DNA of 64,000 nucleotides, taken from positions 1,488,001-1,552,000 of the forward strand of contig OZ059896.1 of assembly GCA_964057225.1 (NCBI GenBank). Reading direction: 5' to 3'. Below the pieces are notes generated by a model. That model had not been told where the DNA came from, made no database searches, and worked only from the letters and a program-made list of their open reading frames with translations. This stretch comes from Auanema rhodensis. Its lineage: Eukaryota; Nematoda; Chromadorea; Rhabditida; Rhabditidae. The position numbers and the translations under genes were made by a program. The first letter of the stretch is position 1; each line of letters begins with the position of its first letter. Below are positions 12,285 to 25,269 of this stretch, in pieces.

Positions 12285-13337
12285 ATGATCGTTTGAAAAA
12301 TGATGCATTAGTGTATGTTGAGTTTCCATGTACACTCAAAATTGCTTCCAAAAACATTTTGACAAAAATTTTTTCAAAAAATTTCAAAATAATTTAGCGA
12401 AAAGTAGATGTTTTTAGATTTCTTTTTTCAAGGCAAAAACGATGGACAATGTTATTCAACGAAAAAATTAATTCTTCAGGGTGAAAATCGAGGATATAGG
12501 TGTGAACTTATATCAGTTGATATCTCGGTGCATTTTCAAGCTAGCGCAAATCTGATAGTACAGATCGACGCAGCTTAAAAATCCGCATCGAATGCACTAT
12601 ACTACATTGAGAAACGCTTAATACAAAATTTAGTTATGATCGTTTGAAAAATGATGCATTAGTGTATGTTGAGTTTCCATGTACACTCAACATTGCTTCC
12701 AAAAACATTTTGACAAAAATTTTTTCGAAAAATTTCAAAATAATTTAGCGAAAAGTAGATGTTTTTAGATTCCTTTTTTCAAGGCAAAAACGAAGGACAA
12801 TGTAATTCAACGAAAAAATCAATTCTTCAGGGTGAAAATCGAGGATATAAGTGTGAACTTATATCAGTTCATATCTCGGTGCATTTTCAAGCTAGCGCAA
12901 ATCTGATAGTACAGATCGACGCAGCTTAAAAATCCGCATCGAATGCACTATACTACATTGAGAAACGCTCAATACAAAAATAAGTTATGATCGTTTGAAA
13001 AATGATGCATTAGTGTATGTTGAGTTTCCATGTACACTCAAAATTGCTTCCAAAAACATTTTGACAAAAATTTTTTCGAAAAATTTCAAAATAATTTAGC
13101 GAAAAGTAGATGTTTTTAGATTCCTTTTTTCGAGGCAAAAACGAAGGACAATGTAATTCAACGAAAAAATTAATTCTTCAGGGTGAAAATCGAGGATATA
13201 GGTGTGAACTTATATCAGTTGATATCTCGGTGCATTTTCAAGCCAGCGCAAATCTGATAGTACAGATCGACGCAGCTTAAAAATCCGCATCGAATGCACT
13301 ATACTACATTGAGAAACGCTTAATACAAAATTTAGTT

Positions 13338-15794
13338 ATGATCGTTTGAAAAATGATGCATTAGTGTATGTTGAGTTTCCATGTACACTCAACATTGCTT
13401 CCAAAAACATTTTGACAAAAATTTTTTCGAAAAATTTCAAAATAATTTAGCGAAAAGTAGATGTTTTTAGATTCCTTTTTTCAAGGCAAAAACGAAGGAC
13501 AATGTAATTCAACGAAAAAATCAATTCTTCAGGGTGAAAATCGAGGATATAAGTGTGAACTTATATCAGTTCATATCTCGGTGCATTTTCAAGCTAGCGC
13601 AAATCTGATAGTACAGATCGACGCAGCTTAAAAATCCGCATCGAATGCACTATACTACATTGAGAAACGCTCAATACAAAAATAAGTTATGATCGTTTGA
13701 AAAATGATGCATTAGTGTATGTTGAGTTTCCATGTACACTCAAAATTGCTTCCAAAAACATTTTGACGAAAATTTTTTCGAAAAATTTCAAAATAATTTA
13801 GCGAAAAGTAGATGTTTTTAGATTCCTTTTTTCAAGGCAAAAACGAAGGACAATGTAATTCAACGAAAAAATTAATTCTTCAGGGTGAAAATCGAGGATA
13901 TAGGTGTGAACTTATATCAGTTGATATCTCGGTGCATTTTCAAGCCAGCGCAAATCTGATAGTACAGATCGACGCAGCTTAAAAATCCGCATCGAATGCA
14001 CTATACTACATTGAGAAACGCTTAATACAAAAATTAGTTATGATCGTTTGAAAAATGATGCATTAGTGTATGTTGAGTTTCCATGTACACTCCAAATTGC
14101 TTCCAAAAACATTTTGACAAAAATTTTTTCGAAAAATTTCAAAATAATTTAGCGAAAAGTAGATGTTTTTAGATTCCTTTTTTCGAGGCAAAAACGATGG
14201 ACAATGTTATTCAACGAAAAAATTAATTCTTCAGGGTGAAAATCGAGGATATAAGTGTGAACTTATATCAGTTGATATCTCGGTGCATTTTTAAGCTAGC
14301 GGAAATTTGATAACACAGATCGACGCAGCTTAAAAATCCGCATCGAATGCACTATACTACATTGAGAAACGCTTAATACAAAAATTAGTTATGATCGTTT
14401 GAAAAATGATGCATTAGTGTATGTTGAGTTTCCATGTACACTCAACATTGCTTCCAAAAACATTTTGACAAAAATTTTTTCGAAAAATTTCAAAATAATT
14501 TAGCGAAAAGTAGATGTTTTTAGATTCCTTTTTTCGAGGCGAAAACGATGGACAATGTTATTCAACGAAAAAATTAATTCTTCAGGGTGAAAATCGAGGA
14601 TATAAGTGTGAACTTATATCAGTTGATATCTCGGTGCATTTTCAAGCTAGCGCAAATCTGATAGTACAGATCGACGCAGCTTAAAAATCCGCATCGAATG
14701 CACTATACTACATTGAGAAACGCTTAATACAAAAATTAGTTATGATCGTTTGAAAAATGATGCATTAGTGTATGTTGAGTTTCCATGTACACTCAAAATT
14801 GCTTCCAAAAACATTTTGACAAAAATTTTTTCAAAAAATTTCAAAATAATTTAGCGAAAAGTAGATGTTTTTAGATTCCTTTTTTCAAGGCAAAAACGAT
14901 GGACAATGTTATTCAACGAAAAAATTAATTCTTCAGGGTGAAAATCGAGGATATAGGTGTGAACTTATATCAGTTGATATCTCGGTGCATTTTCAAGCTA
15001 GCGCAAATCTGATAGTACAGATCGACGCAGCTTAAAAATCCGCATCGAATGCACTATACTACATTGAGAAACGCTTAATACAAAATTTAGTTATGATCGT
15101 TTGAAAAATGATGCATTAGTGTATGTTGAGTTTCCATGTACACTCAACATTGCTTCCAAAAACATTTTGACAAAAATTTTTTCGAAAAATTTCAAAATAA
15201 TTTAGCGAAAAGTAGATGTTTTTAGATTCCTTTTTTCAAGGCAAAAACGAAGGACAATGTAATTCAACGAAAAAATTAATTCTGCAGGGTGAAAATCGAG
15301 GATATAAGTGTGAACTTATATCAGTTCATATCTCGGTGCATTTTCAAGCTAGCGCAAATCTGATAGTACAGATCGACGCAGCTTAAAAATCCGCATCGAA
15401 TGCACTATACTACATTGAGAAACGCTTAATACAAAAATTAGTTATGATCGTTTGAAAAATGATTCATTAGTGTATGTTGAGTTTCCATGTACACTCAAAA
15501 TTGCTTCCAAAAACATTTTGACAAAAATTTTTTCGAAAAATTTCAAAATAATTTAGCGAAAAGTAAATGTTTTTAGATTCCTTTTTTCGAGGCGAAAACG
15601 ATGGACAATGTTATTCAACGAAAAAATTAATTCTTCAGGGTGAAAATCAAGGATATAAGTGTGAACTTATATCAGTTGATATCTCGGTGCATTTTCAAGC
15701 TAGCGCAAATCTGATAGTACAGATCGACGCAGCTTAAAAATCCGCATCGAATGCACTATACTACATTGAGAAACGCTTAATACAAAAATTAGTT
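13338..15794 (+). repeat. 7-monomer A block, first copy
   Basis: Monomers 13338 to 15444 recur in the same order at 21410-23866 (offset 8072 bp). Markers: 'aaaatcaatt' with 'gctcaatac'; an 'aagcc' monomer; an 'actccaaatt' monomer; a 'gaggcgaaaac' monomer; a 'ttttttcaaaaaa' monomer; 'attctgcaggg'; and 'agtaaatg'. The units at 13689 ('ttgacgaaaa') and 15444 ('gattcatt', 'aaaatcaagg') carry private substitutions not seen in the second copy. Units at 3512-4213 carry the same last two markers, so this is an older, wider pattern. Confidence 0.85.
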
Positions 15795-16496
15795 ATGATC
15801 GTTTGAAAAATGATGCATTAGTGTATGTTGAGTTTCCATGTACACTCAAAATTGCTTCCAAAAACATTTTGACAAAAATTTTTTCAAAAAATTTCAAAAT
15901 AATTTAGCGAAAAGTAGATGTTTTTAGATTCCTTTTTTCAAGGCAAAAACGATGGACAATGTTATTCAACGAAAAAATTAATTCTTCAGGGTGAAAATCG
16001 AGGATATAGGTGTGAACTTATATCAGTTGATATCTCGGTGCATTTTCAAGCTAGCGCAAATCTGATAGTACAGATCGACGCAGCTTAAAAATCCGCATCG
16101 AATGCACTATACTACATTGAGAAACGCTTAATACAAAATTTAGTTATGATCGTTTGAAAAATGATGCATTAGTGTATGTTGAGTTTCCATGTACACTCAA
16201 CATTGCTTCCAAAAACATTTTGACAAAAATTTTTTCGAAAAATTTCAAAATAATTTAGCGAAAAGTAGATGTTTTTAGATTCCTTTTTTCAAGGCAAAAA
16301 CGAAGGACAATGTAATTCAACGAAAAAATTAATTCTTCAGGGTGAAAATCGAGGATATAAGTGTGAACTTATATCAGTTCATATCTCGGTGCATTTTCAA
16401 GCTAGCGCAAATCTGATAGTACAGATCGACGCAGCTTAAAAATCCGCATCGAATGCACTATACTAAATTGAGAAACGCTTAATACAAAATTTAGTT

Positions 16497-19400
16497 ATGA
16501 TCGTTTGAAAAATGATGCATTAGTGTATGTTGAGTTTCCATGTACACTCAACATTGCTTCCAAAAACATTTTGACAAAACTTTTTTCGAAAAATTTCAAA
16601 ATAATTTAGCGAAAAGTAGATGTTTTTAGATTCCTTTTTTCAAGGCAAAAACGAAGGACAATGTAATTCAACGAAAAAATTAATTCTTCAGGGTGAAAAT
16701 CGAGGATATAAGTGTGAACTTATATCAGTTCATATCTCGGTGCATTTTCAAGCTAGCGCAAATCTGATAGTACAGATCGACGCAGCTTAAAAATCCGCAT
16801 CGAATGCACTATACTAAATTGAGAAACGCTTAATACAAAAATTAGTTATGATCGTTTGAAAAATGATGCATTAGTGTATGTTGAGTTTCCATGTACACTC
16901 AACATTGCTTCCAAAAACATTTTGACAAAAATTTTTTCGAAAAATTTCAAAATAATTTAGCAAAAAGTAGATGTTTTTAGATTCCTTTTTTCGAGGCAAA
17001 AACGATGGACAATGTTATTCAACGAAAAAATTAATTCTTCGGGGTGAAAATCGAGGATATAAGTGTGAACTTATATCAGTTGATATCTCGGTGCATTTTC
17101 AAGCTAGCGCAAATCTGATAGTACAGATCGACGCAGCTTAAAAATCCGCATCGAATGCACTATACTACATTGAGAAACGCTTAATACAAAAATTAGTTAT
17201 GATCGTTTGAAAAATGATGCATTAGTGTATGTTGAGTTTCCATGTACACTCAACATTGCTTCCAAAAACATTTTGACAAAAATTTTTTCGAAAATTTCAA
17301 AATAATTTAGCAAAAAGTAGATGTTTTTAGATTCCTTTTTTCAAGGCAAAAACGATGGACAATGTTATTCAACGAAAAAATTAATTCTTCAGGGTGAAAA
17401 TCGAGGATATAGGTGTGAACTTATATCAGTTGATATCTCGGTGCATTTTCAAGCCAGCGCAAATCTGATAGTACAGATCGACGCAGCTTAAAAATCCGCA
17501 TCGAATGCACTATACTACATTAAGAAACGCTTAATACAAAAATTAGTTATGATCGTTTGAAAAATGATGCATTAGTGTATGTTGAGTTTCTATGTACACT
17601 CCAAATTGCTTCCAAAAACATTTTGACAAAAATTTTTTCGAAAAATTTCAAAATAATTTAGCGAAAAGTAGATGTTTTTAGATTCCTTTTTTTGAGGCAA
17701 AAACGATGGACAATGTTATTCAACGAAAAAATTAATTCTTCAGGGTGAAAATCGAGGATATAAGTGTGAACTTATATCAGTTGATATCTCGGTGCATTTT
17801 TAAGCTAGCGGAAATTTGATAGTACAGATCGACGCAGCTTAAAAATCCGCATCGAATGCACTATACCACATTGAGAAACGCTTAATACAAAAATTAGTTA
17901 TGATCGTTTGAAAAATGATGCATTAGTGTATGTTGAGTTTCCATGTACACTCAAAATTGCTTCCAAAAACATTTTGACAAAAATTTTTTCGAAAAATTTC
18001 AAAATAATTTAGCGAAAAGTAGATGTTTTTAGATTCCTTTTTTCAAGGCAAAAACGATGGACAATGTTATTCAACAAAAAAATTAATTCTTCAGGGTGAA
18101 AATCGAGGATATAGGTGTGAACTTATATCAGTTGATATCTCGGTGCATTTTTAAGCTAGCGCAAATCTGATAGTACAGATCGACGCAGCTTAATAATCCG
18201 CATCGAATGCACTATACTACATTGAGAAACGCTTAATACAAAAATTAGTTATGATCTTTTGAAAAATGATGCATTAGTGTATGTTGAGTTTCCATGTACA
18301 CTCAAAATTGCTTCCAAAAACATTTTGACAAAAATTTTTTCGAAAAATTTCAAAATAATTTAGCAAAAAGTAGATGTTTTTAGATTCCTTTTTTCAAGGC
18401 AAAAACGATGGACAATGTTATTCAACGAAAAAATTAATTCTTCAGGGTGAAAATCGAGGATATAGGTGTGAACTTATATCAGTTGATATCTCGGTGCATT
18501 TTCAAGCTAGCGCAAATCTGATAGTACAGATCGACGCAGCTTAAAAATCCGCATCGAATGCACTATACTACATTGAGAAACGCTCAATACAAAAATAAGT
18601 TATGATCGTTTGAAAAATGATGCATTAGTGTATGTTGAGTTTCCATGTACACTCAAAATTGCTTCCAAAAACATTTTGACAAAAATTTTTTCGAAAAATT
18701 TCAAAATAATTTAGCGAAAAGTAGATGTTTTTAGATTCCTTTTTTCAAGGCAAAAACGAAGGACAATGTAATTCAACGAAAAAATTAATTCTTCAGGGTG
18801 AAAATCGAGGATATAGGTGTGAACTTATATCAGTTGATATCTCGGTGCATTTTCAAGCCAGCGCAAATCTGATAGTACAGATCGACGCAGCTTAAAAATC
18901 CGCATCGAATGCATTATACTACATTGAGAAACGCTTAATACAAAAATTAGTTATGATCGTTTGAAAAATGATGCATTAGTGTATGTTGAGTTTCCATGTA
19001 CACTCCAAATTGCTTCCAAAAACATTTTGACAAAAATTTTTTCGAAAAATTTCAAAATAATTTAGCGAAAAGTAGATGTTTTTAGATTCCTTTTTTCGAG
19101 GCAAAAACGATGGACAATGTTATTCAACGAAAAAATTAATTCTCCAGGGTGAAAATCGAGGATATAAGTGTGAACTTATATCAGTTGATTTCTCGGTGCA
19201 TTTTTAAGCTAGCGGAAATTTGATAACACAGATCGACGCAGCTTAAAAATCCGCATCGAATGCACTATACTACATTGAGAAACGCTTAATACAAAAATTA
19301 GTTATGATCGTTTGAAAAATGATGCATTAGTGTATGTTGAGTTTCCATGTACACTCAACATTGCTTCCAAAAACATTTTGACAAAAATTTTTTCGAAAAA

Positions 19401-19654
19401 TTTCAAAATAATTTAGCGAAAAGTAGATGTTTTTAGATTCCTTTTTTCGAGGCGAAAACGATGTACAATAATATTCAACGAAAAAATTAATTCTTCAGGG
19501 TGAAAATCGAGGATATAAGTGTGAACTTATATCAGTTGATATCTCGGTGCATTTTCAAGCTAGCGCAAATCTGATAGTACAGATCGACGCAGCTTAAAAA
19601 TCCGCATCGAATGCACTATACTACATTGAGAAACGCTTAATACAAAAATTAGTT
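16497..19654 (+). repeat. 9-monomer A block, second copy
   Basis: Same marker order as 9127-12284, at an offset of 7370 bp (21 monomers minus one base). One monomer, at 18251, differs from its counterpart at 10881 only in its central part, which suggests gene conversion. The last monomer adds a private 'gatgtacaat' where the first copy has 'gatggacaat'. The array immediately after the block lacks one monomer relative to the first copy (see 19655). Confidence 0.9.
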
Positions 19655-20005
19655 ATGATCGTTTGAAAAATGATGCATTAGTGTATGTTGAGTTTCCATG
19701 TACACTCAAAATTGCTTCCAAAAACATTTTGACAAAAATTTTTTCAAAAAATTTCAAAATAATTTAGCGAAAAGTAGATGTTTTTAGATTCCTTTTTTCA
19801 AGGCAAAAACGAAGGACAATGTAATTCAACGAAAAAATCAATTCTTCAGGGTGAAAATCGAGGATATAAGTGTGAACTTATATCAGTTCATATCTCGGTG
19901 CATTTTCAAGCTAGCGCAAATCTGATAGTACAGATCGACGCAGCTTAAAAATCCGCATCGAATGCACTATACTACATTGAGAAACGCTCAATACAAAAAT
20001 AAGTT
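19655..20005 (+). repeat. Hybrid A monomer (unequal-crossover product)
   Basis: The 5' part has 'actcaaaatt' and 'ttttttcaaaaaa', like the monomer at 12285. The rest, from 'gattcc' onward, has 'cgaagg', 'aaaatcaatt', 'ataagtg', 'gttcat' and 'gctcaatac', like the next monomer at 12636. It therefore replaces two monomers by one, with the exchange point between about 19747 and 19791. Confidence 0.75.
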
Positions 20006-21409
20006 ATGATCGTTTGAAAAATGATGCATTAGTGTATGTCGAGTTTCCATGTACACTCAAAATTGCTTCCAAAAACATTTTGACAAAAATTTTTTCGAAA
20101 AATTTCAAAATAATTTAGCAAAAAGTAGATGTTTTTAGATTCCTTTTTTCGAGGCAAAAACGAAGGACAATGTAATTCAACGAAAAAATTAATTCTTCAG
20201 GGTGAAAATCGAGGATATAGGTGTGAACTTATATCAGTTGATATCTCGGTGCATTTTCAAGCCAGCGCAAATCTGATAGTACAGATCGACGCAGCTTAAA
20301 AATCCGCATCGAATGCATTATACTACATTGAGAAACGCTTAATACAAAAATTAGTTATGATCGTTTGAAAAATGATGCATTAGTGTATGTTGAGTTTCCA
20401 TGTACACTCCAAATTGCTTCCAAAAACATTTTGACAAAAATTTTTTCGAAAAATTTCAAAATAATTTAGCGAAAAGTAGATGTTTTTAGATTCCTTTTTT
20501 CGAGGCAAAAACGATGGACAATGTTATTCAACGAAAAAATTAATTCTCCAGGGTGAAAATCGAGGATATAAGTGTGAACTTATATCAGTTGATTTCTCGG
20601 TGCATTTTTAAGCTAGCGGAAATTTGATAACACAGATCGACGCAGCTTAAAAATCCGCATCGAATGCACTATACTACATTGAGAAACGCTTAATACAAAA
20701 ATTAGTTATGATCGTTTGAAAAATGATGCATTAGTGTATGTTGAGTTTCCATGTACACTCAACATTGCTTCCAAAAACATTTTGACAAAAATTTTTTCGA
20801 AAAATTTCAAAATAATTTAGCGAAAAGTAGATGTTTTTAGATTCCTTTTTTCGAGGCGAAAACGATGGACAATAATATTCAACGAAAAAATTAATTCTTC
20901 AGGGTGAAAATCGAGGATATAAGTGTGAACTTATATCAGTTGATATCTCGGTGCATTTTCAAGCTAGCGCAAATCTGATAGTACAGATCGACGCAGCTTA
21001 AAAATCCGCATCGAATGCACTATACTACATTGAGAAACGCCTAATACAAAAATTAGTTATGATCGTTTGAAAAATGATGCATTAGTGTATGTTGAGTTTC
21101 CATGTACACTCAAAATTGCTTCCAAAAACATTTTGACAAAAATTTTTTCAAAAAATTTCAAAATAATTTAGCGAAAAGTAGATGTTTTTAGATTCCTTTT
21201 TTCAAGGCAAAAACGATGGACAATGTTATTCAACGAAAAAATTAATTCTTCAGGGTGAAAATCGAGGATATAGGTGTGAACTTATATCAGTTGATATCTC
21301 GGTGCATTTTCAAGCTAGCGCAAATCTGATAGTACAGATCGACGCAGCTTAAAAATCCGCATCGAATGCACTATACTACATTGAGAAACGCTTAATACAA
21401 AATTTAGTT

Positions 21410-23866
21410 ATGATCGTTTGAAAAATGATGCATTAGTGTATGTTGAGTTTCCATGTACACTCAACATTGCTTCCAAAAACATTTTGACAAAAATTTTTTC
21501 GAAAAATTTCAAAATAATTTAGCGAAAAGTAGATGTTTTTAGATTCCTTTTTTCAAGGCAAAAACGAAGGACAATGTAATTCAACGAAAAAATCAATTCT
21601 TCAGGGTGAAAATCGAGGATATAAGTGTGAACTTATATCAGTTCATATCTCGGTGCATTTTCAAGCTAGCGCAAATCTGATAGTACAGATCGACGCAGCT
21701 TAAAAATCCGCATCGAATGCACTATACTACATTGAGAAACGCTCAATACAAAAATAAGTTATGATCGTTTGAAAAATGATGCATTAGTGTATGTTGAGTT
21801 TCCATGTACACTCAAAATTGCTTCCAAAAACATTTTGACAAAAATTTTTTCGAAAAATTTCAAAATAATTTAGCGAAAAGTAGATGTTTTTAGATTCCTT
21901 TTTTCAAGGCAAAAACGAAGGACAATGTAATTCAACGAAAAAATTAATTCTTCAGGGTGAAAATCGAGGATATAGGTGTGAACTTATATCAGTTGATATC
22001 TCGGTGCATTTTCAAGCCAGCGCAAATCTGATAGTACAGATCGACGCAGCTTAAAAATCCGCATCGAATGCACTATACTACATTGAGAAACGCTTAATAC
22101 AAAAATTAGTTATGATCGTTTGAAAAATGATGCATTAGTGTATGTTGAGTTTCCATGTACACTCCAAATTGCTTCCAAAAACATTTTGACAAAAATTTTT
22201 TCGAAAAATTTCAAAATAATTTAGCGAAAAGTAGATGTTTTTAGATTCCTTTTTTCGAGGCAAAAACGATGGACAATGTTATTCAACGAAAAAATTAATT
22301 CTTCAGGGTGAAAATCGAGGATATAAGTGTGAACTTATATCAGTTGATATCTCGGTGCATTTTTAAGCTAGCGGAAATTTGATAACACAGATCGACGCAG
22401 CTTAAAAATCCGCATCGAATGCACTATACTACATTGAGAAACGCTTAATACAAAAATTAGTTATGATCGTTTGAAAAATGATGCATTAGTGTATGTTGAG
22501 TTTCCATGTACACTCAACATTGCTTCCAAAAACATTTTGACAAAAATTTTTTCGAAAAATTTCAAAATAATTTAGCGAAAAGTAGATGTTTTTAGATTCC
22601 TTTTTTCGAGGCGAAAACGATGGACAATGTTATTCAACGAAAAAATTAATTCTTCAGGGTGAAAATCGAGGATATAAGTGTGAACTTATATCAGTTGATA
22701 TCTCGGTGCATTTTCAAGCTAGCGCAAATCTGATAGTACAGATCGACGCAGCTTAAAAATCCGCATCGAATGCACTATACTACATTGAGAAACGCTTAAT
22801 ACAAAAATTAGTTATGATCGTTTGAAAAATGATGCATTAGTGTATGTTGAGTTTCCATGTACACTCAAAATTGCTTCCAAAAACATTTTGACAAAAATTT
22901 TTTCAAAAAATTTCAAAATAATTTAGCGAAAAGTAGATGTTTTTAGATTCCTTTTTTCAAGGCAAAAACGATGGACAATGTTATTCAACGAAAAAATTAA
23001 TTCTTCAGGGTGAAAATCGAGGATATAGGTGTGAACTTATATCAGTTGATATCTCGGTGCATTTTCAAGCTAGCGCAAATCTGATAGTACAGATCGACGC
23101 AGCTTAAAAATCCGCATCGAATGCACTATACTACATTGAGAAACGCTTAATACAAAATTTAGTTATGATCGTTTGAAAAATGATGCATTAGTGTATGTTG
23201 AGTTTCCATGTACACTCAACATTGCTTCCAAAAACATTTTGACAAAAATTTTTTCGAAAAATTTCAAAATAATTTAGCGAAAAGTAGATGTTTTTAGATT
23301 CCTTTTTTCAAGGCAAAAACGAAGGACAATGTAATTCAACGAAAAAATTAATTCTGCAGGGTGAAAATCGAGGATATAAGTGTGAACTTATATCAGTTCA
23401 TATCTCGGTGCATTTTCAAGCTAGCGCAAATCTGATAGTACAGATCGACGCAGCTTAAAAATCCGCATCGAATGCACTATACTACATTGAGAAACGCTTA
23501 ATACAAAAATTAGTTATGATCGTTTGAAAAATGATGCATTAGTGTATGTTGAGTTTCCATGTACACTCAAAATTGCTTCCAAAAACATTTTGACAAAAAT
23601 TTTTTCGAAAAATTTCAAAATAATTTAGCGAAAAGTAAATGTTTTTAGATTCCTTTTTTCGAGGCGAAAACGATGGACAATGTTATTCAACGAAAAAATT
23701 AATTCTTCAGGGTGAAAATCGAGGATATAAGTGTGAACTTATATCAGTTGATATCTCGGTGCATTTTCAAGCTAGCGCAAATCTGATAGTACAGATCGAC
23801 GCAGCTTAAAAATCCGCATCGAATGCACTATACTACATTGAGAAACGCTTAATACAAAATTTAGTT
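21410..23866 (+). repeat. 7-monomer A block, second copy
   Basis: Counterpart of 13338-15794 with the same ordered subtype markers. Its last monomer (23516) keeps 'agtaaatg' but has 'gatgcatt' where 15444 and 3863 have 'gattcatt'. Confidence 0.85.
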
Positions 23867-25269
23867 ATGATCGTTTGAAAAATGATGCATTAGTGTATGT
23901 TGAGTTTCCATGTACACTCAAAATTGCTTCCAAAAACATTTTGACAAAAATTTTTTCGAAAAATTTCAAAATAATTTAGCGAAAAGTAGATGTTTTTAGA
24001 TTCCTTTTTTTGAGGCAAAAACGAAGGACAATGTAATTCAACGAAAAAATTAATTCTTCAGGGTGAAAATCGAGGATATAAGTGTGAACTTATATCAGTT
24101 GATATCTCGGTGCATTTTTAAGCTAGCGCAAATCTGATAGTACAGATCGACGCAGCTTAAAAATCCGCATCGAATGCACTATACTACATTGAGAAACGCT
24201 TAATACAAAATTTAGTTATGATCGTTTGAAAAATGATGCATTAGTGTATGTTGAGTTTCCATGTACACTCAACATTGCTTCCAAAAACATTTTGACAAAA
24301 ATTTTTTCGAAAAATTTCAAAATAATTTAGCGAAAAGTAGATGTTTTTAGATTCCTTTTTTCAAGGCAAAAACGAAGGACAATGTAATTCAACGAAAAAA
24401 TTAATTCTTCAGGGTGAAAATCGAGGATATAAGTGTGAACTTATATCAGTTCATATCTCGGTGCATTTTCAAGCTAGCGCAAATCTGATAGTACAGATCG
24501 ACGCAGCTTAAAAATCCGCATCGAATGCACTATACTAAATTGAGAAACGCTTAATACAAAAATTAGTTATGATCGTTTGAAAAATGATGCATTAGTGTAT
24601 GTTGAGTTTCCATGTACACTCAACATTGCTTCCAAAAACATTTTGACAAAAATTTTTTCGAAAATTTCAAAATAATTTAGCGAAAAGTAGATGTTTTTAG
24701 ATTCCTTTTTTCGAGGCAAAAACGATGGACAATGTTATTCAACGAAAAAATTGATTCTTCAGGGTGAAAATCGAAAATATAAGTGTGAACTTATATCAGT
24801 TGATATCTCGGTGCATTTTTCAGCTAGCGCAAATCTGATAACACAGATCGACGCAGCTTAAAAATCCGCATCGAATGCACTATACTACATTGAGAAACGC
24901 TTAATACCAAAATTAGTTATGATCGTTTGAAAAATGATGCATTAGTGTATGTTGAGTTTCCATGTACACTCAAAATTGCTTCCAAAAACATTTTGACAAA
25001 AATTTTTTCGAAAAATTTCAAAATAATTTAGCGAAAAGTAGATGTTTTCAGATTCCTTTTTTTGAGGCAAAAACGATGGACAATGTTATTCAACGAAAAA
25101 ATTAATTCTTCAGGGTGAAAATCGAGGATATAAGTGTGAACTTATATCAGTTCATATCTCGGTGCATTTTCAAGCTAGCGCAAATCTGATAGTACAGATC
25201 GACGCAGCTTAAAAATCCGCATCGAATGCACTATACTACATTGAGAAACGCTTAATACAAAAATTAGTT

